15,438 nucleotides of DNA from JAQIBY01 sp034721855 (GCA_034721855.1 JAYENB010000146.1:1-15438), one strand, 5' to 3'; shown: positions 6,744 through 15,176, numbered from the stretch's first letter. A program made the numbers and translations. Notes: generated by a model from the sequence alone, not told the origin.

Positions 6744-8675
6744 ATGGGTAAAATAATTGGAATAGACTTAGGAACAACGAATTCATGTGTTGCTGTTATG
6801 GAAGGAAACGATCCTGTTATAATTCCAAACAGTGAAGGAAAACGAACAACACCATCATTGGTGGCTTTTGTAGAAAACGGAGAACGAAAAATCGGAGATC
6901 CTGCAAAACGCCAGGCAATTACAAACTCTGATAAAACGATTGCCTCCATAAAGCGTTTTATGGGGATGAAATACAGTAATCTCAAAAAGGACATTAAGCG
7001 TGTGCAGTATAAAGTAGTTGATGGTGGCAACGATACTACAAGGGTACAAATTGACGACCGTAAATACACACCACAGGAACTTTCTGCCATGATTCTTCAA
7101 AAAATGAAGAAAACGGCTGAAGACTATATTGGTCAGGAAGTGACAGAAGCTGTCATAACCGTACCTGCCTATTTCGATGATTCTCAACGTCAGGCTACCA
7201 AAGAAGCAGGCGAAATTGCAGGGCTTGAAGTCAAACGGATTATCAACGAACCTACTGCCGCATCACTGACTTATGGTCTTGATAAAAAAGAACAGGATAT
7301 GAAAGTGGCTGTCTTCGATCTTGGAGGTGGTACATTTGATATTTCCATCCTGGAACTCGGTGAAGGTGTATTTGAAGTAAAATCCACAAACGGTGATACA
7401 CATTTAGGTGGTGATGATTTTGACCAAAAAATCATTGAATGGCTTGTGGAAGAATTTAAAAAAGACGAAGGTGCTGATCTCAGCAAAGATCCCATGGCCT
7501 TACAACGGCTGAAGGAGGCTGCTGAAAAAGCCAAAATTGAACTTTCCAGCGCTAGCTCAACCGAAATCAACCTGCCATATATTATGCCGGTTGAAGGTGT
7601 ACCTAAGCATTTGGTAAAAAAACTCAGCCGTTCAAAATTTGAACAACTTGTTGATTCACTTATCGAATCAACAGTTAAGCCATGTGAAAAAGCATTGAAA
7701 GATGCCGGAATGTCATCATCCGACATCAACCAGGTATTGCTTGTCGGTGGATCAACACGAATCCCTGCTATACAGGAAAAAGTTAAAAAATTATTTGGTA
7801 AAGATCCTTCAAAAGGAGTCAATCCTGATGAAGTTGTAGCCCTTGGTGCTGCTATTCAGGGTGGTGTGCTTACAGGTGACGTAAAAGATGTACTCTTGCT
7901 TGATGTTACACCACTGTCTCTCGGTATTGAAACCATGGGTGGCGTGATGACCAAACTCATCGAAGCCAATACAACCATACCGACAAACAAATCAGAAACA
8001 TTTACTACGGCTGCCGATAACCAACCATCTGTTGAAATTCATGTCTTACAGGGTGAAAGGCCAATGGCCAAAGACAACAAAACCATTGGGCGTTTCCACC
8101 TCGACGGAATTCCGCCGGCACCACGTGGTGTTCCTCAAATTGAAGTTAGCTTCGACATTGATGCAAACGGTATTCTCAATGTGTCTGCCAAAGACAAAGG
8201 CACAGGAAAAGAACAAAGTATTCGCATTGAGGCTTCAACCGGATTGTCAGAAGATGAAATTAACCGGATGAAGGAAGAAGCTGAAGCTAATGCAGAAAAA
8301 GACAAGAAAGAAAAAGAAAAAGTGGAAAAAATCAACCAGGCTGATCAGATGATTTTCCAAACTGAAAAACAATTGAAAGAAGTTGGAGATAAAATACCTG
8401 CTGACAAAAAGAAACCCATCGAAGATGCCTTGGGTAAACTAAAAGAAGCACATAAAAATCAGGATGTTGATGCCATTGACAAAACCATGGAAGAGCTGAA
8501 CAAAGTTTTCCAGGCAGCATCACAGGACATCTATAATGCACAGAATGCTGGCCAGCAGCAAGAACAAGGAAAATCGGAACAATCTGAACAAACCAAAGGT
8601 TCAAAACAAGAAGGCAAATCAAAATCCGGCGATGATGATGAAGTCACCGATGTAGATTTTGAAGAAGTAAAATAA
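6744..8675 (+). CDS. dnaK: chaperone protein DnaK (Hsp70)
   Basis: DnaK is the cytoplasmic Hsp70 chaperone: it binds exposed hydrophobic peptides and releases them in an ATP cycle driven by DnaJ and GrpE. The 643-residue protein is full length. The nucleotide-binding domain shows GIDLGTTNS (6-14), NEPTAASLTYGLD (168-180), VFDLGGGTFDIS (190-201), GDTHLGGDDFD (217-227) and VLLVGGSTRIP (331-341). The interdomain linker DVLLLDVTPLS is at 382-392, the substrate-binding beta domain runs to about 505, and a charged helical lid follows. The C-terminus is Gln/Ser-rich and ends in an acidic VTDVDFEEVK tail. No dnaJ or grpE is adjacent, and I found no CIRCE element upstream. A strong terminator follows. 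Confidence 0.99.
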   Translation: MGKIIGIDLGTTNSCVAVMEGNDPVIIPNSEGKRTTPSLVAFVENGERKIGDPAKRQAITNSDKTIASIKRFMGMKYSNLKKDIKRVQYKVVDGGNDTTRVQIDDRKYTPQELSAMILQKMKKTAEDYIGQEVTEAVITVPAYFDDSQRQATKEAGEIAGLEVKRIINEPTAASLTYGLDKKEQDMKVAVFDLGGGTFDISILELGEGVFEVKSTNGDTHLGGDDFDQKIIEWLVEEFKKDEGADLSKDPMALQRLKEAAEKAKIELSSASSTEINLPYIMPVEGVPKHLVKKLSRSKFEQLVDSLIESTVKPCEKALKDAGMSSSDINQVLLVGGSTRIPAIQEKVKKLFGKDPSKGVNPDEVVALGAAIQGGVLTGDVKDVLLLDVTPLSLGIETMGGVMTKLIEANTTIPTNKSETFTTAADNQPSVEIHVLQGERPMAKDNKTIGRFHLDGIPPAPRGVPQIEVSFDIDANGILNVSAKDKGTGKEQSIRIEASTGLSEDEINRMKEEAEANAEKDKKEKEKVEKINQADQMIFQTEKQLKEVGDKIPADKKKPIEDALGKLKEAHKNQDVDAIDKTMEELNKVFQAASQDIYNAQNAGQQQEQGKSEQSEQTKGSKQEGKSKSGDDDEVTDVDFEEVK

Positions 8676-8696
8676 ACACAGCTCAACAGATCATTT

Positions 8697-8731
8697 AAAA
8701 ACCACTTCCTATATTAGGGGGTGGTTTTTTT
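8697..8731 (+). terminator. rho-independent terminator of dnaK
   Basis: Left arm aaaaaccac-tt-ccta and right arm tagg-gg-gtggttttttt pair through nearly their full length (the tt/gg positions can form T-G wobbles) around a three-base loop tat (8712-8714). The right arm runs into seven Ts. It starts 21 bases after the dnaK stop. This is a textbook intrinsic terminator and marks dnaK as the end of its transcript. Confidence 0.9.
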
Positions 8732-8885
8732 AATTAGTGTTTATCCATAATGTCCAATATCTGCGTTGTTGCTCAAATTTCAAATCCTCATATACGCTAG
8801 TATACTGCGGTTTAAAATTATCACACGCCTTGATCTTGAATATTTTGGTTCAAACACTCTGAATTTATAGACACGCACTAATTAA
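8730..8885. repeat. MITE-like palindromic intergenic element
   Basis: The 156-base segment is bounded by perfect 10-bp inverted ends, ttaattagtg (8730-8739) and cactaattaa (8876-8885). At its centre is a long imperfect palindrome (8782-8814) with stem tatac/gtata around gcta. It encodes no ORF of note. Terminal inverted repeats plus a structured centre fit a small non-autonomous mobile or REP-like element, inserted directly at the T-run of the dnaK terminator. I cannot see copy number or target duplication with confidence, so the mobile nature is inferred. Confidence 0.5.
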
Positions 8886-8923
8886 GCAAAATTATAGCTA
8901 AAATGTAATCTTTATTGGGATAT

Positions 8924-8953
8924 TTTGTTTATCAAGTGAAATTTGTATATTTG
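8924..8953 (+). promoter_or_regulatory. Bacteroidota-type promoter of the lipoprotein pair
   Basis: A TTTG box (8924-8927) is followed after 18 bases by TATATTTG (8946-8953), which matches the -33/-7 pair TTTG and TAnnTTTG of the primary sigma factor in this phylum. It lies 29 bases before the mini-lipoprotein ATG at 8983. This is the best promoter match in the window and supports transcription of the small ORF and the larger lipoprotein gene together. Confidence 0.55.
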
Positions 8954-8982
8954 TCATAATATTAAACCTAATGCATTGTGCT

Positions 8983-9084
8983 ATGAAAAACTTGAATGCT
9001 ATTCTCTCAACTTTGTTAATCACTGTATTGTTTTTTGGATGTGGGTCTAACGAATCTGAAACAAACAATGAAAAAGCTGATTAA
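8983..9084 (+). CDS. 33-residue putative mini-lipoprotein
   Basis: The ORF reads MKNLNAILSTLLITV, then LFFGC with lipobox Cys20, then a short polar, acidic tail (GSNESETNNEKAD). This is a complete lipoprotein signal peptide with a mature part of only 14 residues. A good promoter lies just upstream. The last 17 bases overlap the start of the next lipoprotein gene in another frame (ATG at 9068), so translation is probably coupled. It might be a true small lipoprotein, comparable in concept to entericidin-type peptides, a regulatory leader peptide, or a lipoprotein gene cut short by a stop. No family is recognised. Confidence 0.55.
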   Translation: MKNLNAILSTLLITVLFFGCGSNESETNNEKAD

Positions 9085-9961
9085 CTCTGGCACAGGTTAT
9101 TTCCTCTTCTTATTAGGAACCATAAGTTTTATGTGCCTGATGTCCTGCCATTCTGATTATCTGTATCTTGATTATAAACTTCATCATAATCCATGCTATC
9201 TTGCTGACAGTTCAAGGATTGCATGTATAATTTCAACACATGCATATTTGCCGCCAAAAGGAATATCCCGGTTCCCGGATGGCGGACAATCTGAGTACCT
9301 GCATGAAAACACAGCCCTTTATGTTGTAATTCCCGGCAAAGACAGCATTTCCCGTGTCGTTGAATTTTATGATTTAACCACATTATTAGGAAGCTACAGG
9401 GCATCATGGAAAACCAGGCTTGCGTGTACAGACAGCCTTATATATTATTATGTAAATCCGGTATCAGATTGGGACTTCATTTTATCCTATGCTGCAAAAG
9501 ACAACAAAGACTCAACAACAATTTTATCACTCAAAGAAAAATACAATCATTATTATGTCTGTAATCCCTCCGGCACAAGAAATCATACTGTTGACTCTGT
9601 GTTGTTTATGTCTATGTACAATAAAAGTGAAACAGCAGATTTTTCAATTGTAAACAACACATTGCAGCACATTCCATTAGCTGACTTAGGCCTTAACATA
9701 CAGGATATTTATCCAAAACCAAAAAAACAATACATTGAAGAAACCATCTATTTAGAAAATGAATCAGCAAAAACAAGGCGGGCAGTGGTAGAGCAGATTA
9801 TTTCAAAAATGGATAAGGATGAGATAAAAGCGCTGCTGAAAAAAATGAAAAAACATGAGCAAAGCCTTTCGGGAAAAGAGCAAACAGCATATAAAAAGAA
9901 TTCAAAAAACCTGTACTTACAAATTGAAGCCTTGTTGTGTTACCATCATCAAAATCTGTAG
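9068..9961 (+). CDS. hypothetical lipoprotein
   Basis: From the ATG at 9068 this gives a 297-residue protein with a signal peptide (MKKLINSG, hydrophobic 11-25) and lipobox LMSC, Cys27. An alternative TTG start at 9035 adds eleven residues before the signal peptide and is unlikely. The mature part starts HSDYLYLDYKLHHNP and is rich in Tyr and Asp/Ser; a central region alternates short strands (ALYVVIPG, VVEFYDL, DWDFILSYA). The last 75 residues are different: highly charged, lysine-rich and probably helical (AVVEQIISKMDKDEIKALLKK onward). I recognise no family or catalytic motif. It is coupled to the mini-lipoprotein upstream, and its 3' end overlaps the convergent methyltransferase gene by 13 bases. 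Confidence 0.78.
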   Translation: MKKLINSGTGYFLFLLGTISFMCLMSCHSDYLYLDYKLHHNPCYLADSSRIACIISTHAYLPPKGISRFPDGGQSEYLHENTALYVVIPGKDSISRVVEFYDLTTLLGSYRASWKTRLACTDSLIYYYVNPVSDWDFILSYAAKDNKDSTTILSLKEKYNHYYVCNPSGTRNHTVDSVLFMSMYNKSETADFSIVNNTLQHIPLADLGLNIQDIYPKPKKQYIEETIYLENESAKTRRAVVEQIISKMDKDEIKALLKKMKKHEQSLSGKEQTAYKKNSKNLYLQIEALLCYHHQNL

Positions 9962-10698
9962 CATGCATGGTTTCCTTTGGTGATGATTCCGGTATGATAA
10001 ACATCCACAAACACATACCCGGGCTGCTTTTTTATTTGATTCCATGCCTTGTGCATACCCCATGACCAGTAAATATCATCAATAACAATGGCCCCTTCCG
10101 GATTTAACCCTCTTAATGCAGCATCAAACAATCGCAACGTAGCATCATACCTGTGATTTCCATCAATGATTACCATGTCATATTTGCTTGTGTTCTGCAA
10201 AAAAAAGTCATCAAATTCAGCGTTGATGAGTTGCAAATTATCATTGCCATATTTGTTGCTATGTTGTTTTGCCACATGATGCATATGGGGGCACCCTTCC
10301 ACAGAAATAACCTTTGCCCGTGGAACCACATTCGCAAGCATAGTTGAGGAAACCCCCAATGATGTACCCAACTCCAGCACAGACTCAGGATTTTTAAAAA
10401 AAGCTAATCTGGATAAAAACCGCAGTTCACTGTAATTGGATACGGAATACCTGGCGATATCTGAAATGCGTCTCTTTTTTCCCATTTTGTGTGAACCAGC
10501 CCCCAAATCCACAACGTCAACCTTATCATGCATCTGCAATAATGCATCAAGATAATCCATTGCGATATCTACACCATAAGGCTGTGCTTCTGAAAGCAGG
10601 GCATCCGCTAACCAGGCAGGCAGGTCTGCACCATCAGCATATTTTACGCTTTTTGCCCTAAGCCGATGATTTATGTATGATAAAATCCTGTGTATCAT
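9949..10698 (-). CDS. class I SAM-dependent methyltransferase
   Basis: The 249-residue protein has the Rossmann-type methyltransferase core, closest in style to Methyltransf_24 enzymes. SAM-binding motif I is VLELGTSLGVSS (107-118), followed by the acidic end of the next strand in VISVEG (130-135). IIDGNHRYDAT (177-187) and IVIDDIYWSWG (204-214) are typical of this group, which includes O-methyltransferases acting on sugars or small molecules; the substrate cannot be told. An additional VDLGAGSH segment at 63-70 precedes the core. There is no signal peptide, so it is cytoplasmic. ATG at 10698 is preferred over the in-frame TTG one codon upstream. It stands alone on the minus strand and converges on the hypothetical lipoprotein gene. 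Confidence 0.88.
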   Translation of the reverse strand: MIHRILSYINHRLRAKSVKYADGADLPAWLADALLSEAQPYGVDIAMDYLDALLQMHDKVDVVDLGAGSHKMGKKRRISDIARYSVSNYSELRFLSRLAFFKNPESVLELGTSLGVSSTMLANVVPRAKVISVEGCPHMHHVAKQHSNKYGNDNLQLINAEFDDFFLQNTSKYDMVIIDGNHRYDATLRLFDAALRGLNPEGAIVIDDIYWSWGMHKAWNQIKKQPGYVFVDVYHTGIITKGNHACYRF

Positions 10699-10979
10699 CA
10701 ATAAAATAAAAGCATTTTCTTTATTACGAAATTAATACAAAAAACAACGAATACCATCCGGGATAAAATTATATTTATCCATTCACAATCAGACCAGCAT
10801 TTACAATTAAGTTTTTTATCTTCACATCGTGGAAAAGTGGAAAATGCATTTTGTAAATAGTCAGGTACCTTTAATTGTTACCCGAAGACGCAAAGTCGCA
10901 ATGAAATGGAAAAAGAAGAATTAAATCGCTTAAGATTTGTAAATAAATTTTAAAATTTTTAAACTTAGCATCTCTCCGT
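10699..10979. other. gene-free region between the methyltransferase gene and recG
   Basis: This AT-rich divergent intergenic stretch must hold the promoters of the methyltransferase gene and recG, but I see no strict TAnnTTTG match (the closest, TAATTTCG on the minus strand, has one mismatch). At 10889-10903 it contains cgcaaagtcgcaatg, a 15-base sequence repeated exactly at 15229-15243. It ends in the dispersed repeat at 10980-11016, whose ctttgcg can pair with the cgcaaag at 10889-10895. No ORF is credible. Confidence 0.5.
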
Positions 10980-11016
10980 CTTTGCGGTGAGGAGCTACTT
11001 TTACTGATACTGATTA
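10980..11016 (-). repeat. 37-bp dispersed repeat, left copy
   Basis: This segment is the reverse complement of 15199-15235 with one mismatch in 37 bases. It contains ctttgcggtgaggagctac and ends 14 bases before the recG ATG, so it lies in the recG leader or promoter region. It is too far from its partner to be one hairpin in practice, and probably belongs to an intergenic repeat family. Confidence 0.8.
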
Positions 11017-11030
11017 GTCACTGCATTTTG

Positions 11031-13136
11031 ATGGCATCACAATTTGATAACGACATAAAATACCTGAAAGGCGTTGGGCCAAAACGGGCAGAACTGCTTA
11101 AAGACGAACTGGACATTCAATCCTTTGAGGACCTACTGAATTATTTTCCCTATCGCCATACCGACAGGTCAAAGTTTTATAAAATTACCGAACTCAGGGA
11201 TGGCATGCCTATGGTTCAAATCATAGCTACCATCCATGCACCCAAAATGGTAGGCGGAAAACGTTTTTCGCGCCTGACAGCCATGTGCAATGATGATACC
11301 GGCAGTCTGGAGTTGGTTTGGTTTAAAGGAGCCAAATGGATTAAAGACAGCCTCAAGCCAGGCAGGCAATATGTAATTTTTGGCAAATCCACACGGTACA
11401 AAAGCCATCTTAATATGGCGCATCCGGATATGGAATTGCTCGAAAACTGGCAAAAGAAACCCGCCACAGGCCTGATGCCTCATTATTATACCACAGAAAA
11501 ACTAAAAAAACACAAACTCCATAGCAAAGCCATTCAGAAATTGCAGGAAAACCTGATTAACACCTTAAATGAACCAATACCTGAATCCTTGCCTGGATGG
11601 ATGCATCAAAAATACCGCCTTGTTGATAAAGATACTGCTATTCGTAACCTGCATTTCCCAAAAGATAATGAAACCCTTGCAAAAGCCGAATACCGGCTTA
11701 AGTTTGAAGAATTATTTTTTATTCAACTAGGCATGCTGAAAAGCCGTAATCAACGAAAGAAGCAAATTCCAGGCTATGTTTTTTCATCAGTAGGTGCCAA
11801 TTTTAATGATTTTTACAAAAAAAACCTTCCGTTTGAGCTTACGGAAGCACAAAAACGGGTTATCAAAGAAATACGCCGCGACATGGGTAGCGGACAACAT
11901 ATGAACCGCCTTTTGCAGGGAGATGTCGGAAGCGGGAAAACCCTGGTTGCATTGATGTGTATGCTCATTGCCATAGACAATGGATATCAGGCTGCCTTGA
12001 TGGTACCAACAGAAATTCTGGCACAACAACACCACCATTCCATTTCTGACATGCTCAAGGGAATGAACCTGCGGGTGGAATTGCTGACAGGATCAACAAA
12101 GCAAAAAGACAGAAAGCTAATTCATGAAGGATTGTTATCAGGAGATGTGGATATACTCATCGGCACACATACTCTGCTGGAGGATGTTGTTGAGTTTCAT
12201 AAACTGGGGCTTACCATCATTGATGAACAACACCGCTTTGGTGTTGCCCAGCGTGCCAGGTTATGGAAAAAATCCAGCCAGCCGCCTCATATACTGGTAA
12301 TGACTGCTACACCCATACCACGCACACTTGCCATGACAGTATATGGGGATCTCGATGTTTCCACCATTGACGAATTACCTCCCGGCAGAAAATCCATCGT
12401 AACCAAACAAGCTACAGATAGTCAACGGTTAAGGGTGTTTCAGTTTATGCGCGATGAAATTGCTAAAGGACGTCAGATCTTCGTCGTGTATCCCCTCATC
12501 AACGAGTCTGAACATATGGACTACAAAGACCTGGAAGATGGTGTGGAAAGCATGCTCAGGGCTTTTCCACGTCCGGATTATCAGGTGGCAGTTGTTCACG
12601 GGAAAATGAAACCGGCTGAAAAAGAAAAATCCATGCAGTATTTTAAAAGTGGCGCTGCTGACATCCTTGTTGCCACTACTGTTATCGAAGTAGGCGTGGA
12701 CATCCCAAACGCCAGCGTTCTCATTTTAGAATCTGCCGAACGCTTCGGACTATCACAGATGCATCAACTTAGGGGGCGTGTCGGTCGTGGTGCTGAACAA
12801 TCATATTGTATCCTGATGACCAGGAACAAGCTGGGCGATAATTCACGGCAACGGATTGAAGTGATGACACGAACTAATGATGGTTTTGAAATTGCCGAGG
12901 CAGACATGAAAATCCGTGGCCCGGGTGATATCGAGGGAACACAACAAAGTGGCTTGCCTATTAACCTGAAAATTGCAAACCTTGGCAGAGACCATCAAAT
13001 CCTGCAATTTGCCCGTAATATCGCAGAAGCTATCCTAAAAAATGACCCTGAACTTAGTGCTTCAGAAAACATCCTCTTAAAACGTGAAATTAAAAAGCAA
13101 GGAAAAAACAAGTTGCTGTGGCGTATGATATCCTGA
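11031..13136 (+). CDS. recG: ATP-dependent DNA helicase RecG
   Basis: RecG is a double-stranded DNA translocase that remodels stalled replication forks and branch-migrates Holliday junctions. The 701-residue protein is normal for the family. The N-terminal part carries a helix-hairpin-helix-like KGVGPKRAELL (13-23) and the wedge (OB-fold) domain over about 60-150. Helicase motifs follow: LLQGDVGSGKT (294-304, Walker A), IIDEQHRFG (396-404, Walker B with DEQH), VMTATPIPRTLA (423-434), VATTVIEVGVDIPNA (547-561), QLRGRVGRG (579-587), and a C-terminal TRG-type region with RTNDGFEIAEADMKIRGPGD (614-633). The frame extends one TTG codon upstream (11028), but the ATG at 11031 is the likely start. 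A 37-bp repeat lies just ahead. Confidence 0.97.
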   Translation: MASQFDNDIKYLKGVGPKRAELLKDELDIQSFEDLLNYFPYRHTDRSKFYKITELRDGMPMVQIIATIHAPKMVGGKRFSRLTAMCNDDTGSLELVWFKGAKWIKDSLKPGRQYVIFGKSTRYKSHLNMAHPDMELLENWQKKPATGLMPHYYTTEKLKKHKLHSKAIQKLQENLINTLNEPIPESLPGWMHQKYRLVDKDTAIRNLHFPKDNETLAKAEYRLKFEELFFIQLGMLKSRNQRKKQIPGYVFSSVGANFNDFYKKNLPFELTEAQKRVIKEIRRDMGSGQHMNRLLQGDVGSGKTLVALMCMLIAIDNGYQAALMVPTEILAQQHHHSISDMLKGMNLRVELLTGSTKQKDRKLIHEGLLSGDVDILIGTHTLLEDVVEFHKLGLTIIDEQHRFGVAQRARLWKKSSQPPHILVMTATPIPRTLAMTVYGDLDVSTIDELPPGRKSIVTKQATDSQRLRVFQFMRDEIAKGRQIFVVYPLINESEHMDYKDLEDGVESMLRAFPRPDYQVAVVHGKMKPAEKEKSMQYFKSGAADILVATTVIEVGVDIPNASVLILESAERFGLSQMHQLRGRVGRGAEQSYCILMTRNKLGDNSRQRIEVMTRTNDGFEIAEADMKIRGPGDIEGTQQSGLPINLKIANLGRDHQILQFARNIAEAILKNDPELSASENILLKREIKKQGKNKLLWRMIS

Positions 13137-13224
13137 TACCCGGATTGTGATTTTCAAATTGCGTGAGATCATTTGCAGGTATGTTGATGCATTCAATTTT
13201 CTCTTTTTTATTTATTGAAAGAAA

Positions 13225-13374
13225 ATGCAGCACAAAATGGAAGAAATTAAAAAATTACTACATTTACACCAAAGAAATAACACCTTAAAAAACATGCTAA
13301 CAAGTGTATCAATACATTTTAGGAACCTTAGCATAAATTTTATTTATCCTGTTTTTAAAATCCTGAGCTTATGA
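13225..13374 (+). CDS. possible 49-residue small ORF before the nucleotidase gene
   Basis: An ATG-initiated frame reads MQHKMEEIKKLLHLHQRN and continues with basic, hydrophobic sequence ending FKILSL. Its TGA overlaps the ATG of the following gene (ATGA at 13371-13374), an arrangement typical of coupled genes. The first half looks like an amphipathic helix. However, the reading frame is short, the region is AT-rich, and the second half (HFRNLSINFIYPVF) is not convincing. No family is recognised; I regard it as a possible leader or chance ORF. Confidence 0.2.
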   Translation: MQHKMEEIKKLLHLHQRNNTLKNMLTSVSIHFRNLSINFIYPVFKILSL

Positions 13375-15176
13375 AAAAAATCTGTATATTGGCTTTCGCT
13401 GTGTTTTTTGCTTGTCATATTTATGCACAAAACATTATTTTACTGCACACCAACGACATTCATTCCAAACTAAATGGCTACTCTCCTGAAATCGAATACA
13501 CGCCGTTAACTACCGGAGACGATAACACAAAAGGAGGTTGTGCCAGGATTGCAACTCTTATACAGGAAAAAAAATCACAACATCCGGAAGACATTGTGCT
13601 TGCTGTTGATGCCGGAGATTTTTTAATGGGATCACTTTTTCATCCGCTGGAAAAAACAACAGGATTTCAATTGCGATTGATGAAAGATATGGGATATGAT
13701 TATGTCTCTATAGGAAACCATGAATTTGACTATGGCCCGGAAACACTTGCCCGAATCATTAATCAGGCAAAACAAAAAGGACCAATTCCACAACTGCTGC
13801 TCACAAACATTGAATTTGACAACAATGATAACAGGGACGATGAACTCAAAGTACTCTTTGATCAAGGCATTATTCAACGCTATGCCATACATAAAGAAAA
13901 AGGGGTGAAAATCGCCTTTCTCGGTATATATGGAGAAGATGCAGTAGAAGTACAACCCTATTTGAAACCAGTAAGCATGTCTAATCCATACAGATCTGCA
14001 AAAAAATTAGCAAAAGAACTCAAAAAGAGTGGCAAAGCAGATGTGGTCATTGTTCTGTCGCATTCGGGCATTAAAAAATCCGGAGATGAATGGGAAGGTG
14101 AAGACATTAAACTTGCCAAAAAAGGGAGTAAATACATTGACGCTGTTATCAGTGGTCATTCACATACCATTACAAATGAAGCTATTTTAACTGAAAACAC
14201 GCCGGTAGTACAAACAGGAGATGGCGGGCAAAATCTTGGCTGTATATTATTTATGAGTGAGAACAATAATTACAACTTTTCTAATTTCAGGCTTATTCCG
14301 ATAAATGATGAGATTCCAGGTAAAAAATCCATTCAAACACAAATTAATAAACAACAAAAACTGGTTCAGGAAAAATTATTGGATACATTTAATATTGCCT
14401 ATGAGCAACCCATCTTTGAAAGTAATTTTGAACTGTCTTGCAATGAAAATGGTGATTTACATTTATCTACACTAGGCCCATTTTTGGCCGATGCCATTTA
14501 TTACGACATTCAACAACATGGTATTCACACAGATGTAAGTATGATTGCTGCCGGGGTTATCAGAGACCGTATTAATCCGGGAAAACACGGAAAACAAGGC
14601 ATTGCCGATATTTTCAGGATATGCTCATTAGGAAAAGGTAAAGATAATATTCCCGGGTATCCTTTGGCACAGGTATATGTAACTGCTAAAGAGCTAAAAA
14701 ATGTCATGGAAGTGCTATTGATGATACGGGAATCAAGTAAATCAAGTTATTGTTATTATAGTGGCATCAAAGTTTACACTGACATGGACAATTGGTTTCT
14801 TAATAAAATTTCAAAAATTGAAATAGGAAATGATAAAATTGGATGGAAAAGCCTAGATTGCAGCCGCAAAAATGAAAAACTGTATGCTATTTCTGCCAGT
14901 GCTTATATGCTTGAATTTATAGGTATCATAAAAAAGAAGACCTTTGGTTTAGTAAGGGTTAGCCCAAAACTAAAGACCGGAGAAAAAATGGAAAATATCC
15001 GGGATGCCGTGCTTGATTTCAACCCAGAAAAAACCGGCATACAAGAAGGGAAAGAATGGCTGGCATTTTACCGTTATGTCAGGAGTTTTTCAGACACCAA
15101 CAACAATGGCATACCTGATATGCCTTATACTTACAAAACGCGTTTTAATCCCATAATTAACTTTACGAAAGATTAA
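13371..15176 (+). CDS. periplasmic 5'-nucleotidase/UDP-sugar-hydrolase-family metallophosphoesterase
   Basis: This 601-residue protein begins with a signal peptide (MKKICILAFAVFFACHIYA, probable cleavage before Gln20). The metallophosphoesterase domain has the metal-ligand motifs LLHTNDIHS (24-32, Asp29, His31), DAGDFLMGS (80-88, Asp83), SIGNHEFDYG (113-122, Asn116, His117), VLSHSG (228-233) and ISGHSHT (260-266). The second half is the 5'-nucleotidase C-terminal domain (LADAIYYDI, AAGVIRDRINPG at 393-404, FRICSLGKGKDNIPGYPL at 415-432), which forms the substrate pocket. Members release phosphate from nucleotides or related esters outside the cytoplasm; the precise substrate is unknown. Near the C-terminus, DTNNNGIPDMP (575-585) resembles an EF-hand-like calcium loop. 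recG lies 234 bases upstream. A 37-bp repeat lies downstream. Confidence 0.93.
   Translation: MKKICILAFAVFFACHIYAQNIILLHTNDIHSKLNGYSPEIEYTPLTTGDDNTKGGCARIATLIQEKKSQHPEDIVLAVDAGDFLMGSLFHPLEKTTGFQLRLMKDMGYDYVSIGNHEFDYGPETLARIINQAKQKGPIPQLLLTNIEFDNNDNRDDELKVLFDQGIIQRYAIHKEKGVKIAFLGIYGEDAVEVQPYLKPVSMSNPYRSAKKLAKELKKSGKADVVIVLSHSGIKKSGDEWEGEDIKLAKKGSKYIDAVISGHSHTITNEAILTENTPVVQTGDGGQNLGCILFMSENNNYNFSNFRLIPINDEIPGKKSIQTQINKQQKLVQEKLLDTFNIAYEQPIFESNFELSCNENGDLHLSTLGPFLADAIYYDIQQHGIHTDVSMIAAGVIRDRINPGKHGKQGIADIFRICSLGKGKDNIPGYPLAQVYVTAKELKNVMEVLLMIRESSKSSYCYYSGIKVYTDMDNWFLNKISKIEIGNDKIGWKSLDCSRKNEKLYAISASAYMLEFIGIIKKKTFGLVRVSPKLKTGEKMENIRDAVLDFNPEKTGIQEGKEWLAFYRYVRSFSDTNNNGIPDMPYTYKTRFNPIINFTKD

Noticed and set aside
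7271..7822. 183-codon antisense ORF inside dnaK
   Set aside because: It is the shadow of a highly conserved coding region; the Ser/Phe-rich product is typical of antisense translation of dnaK.
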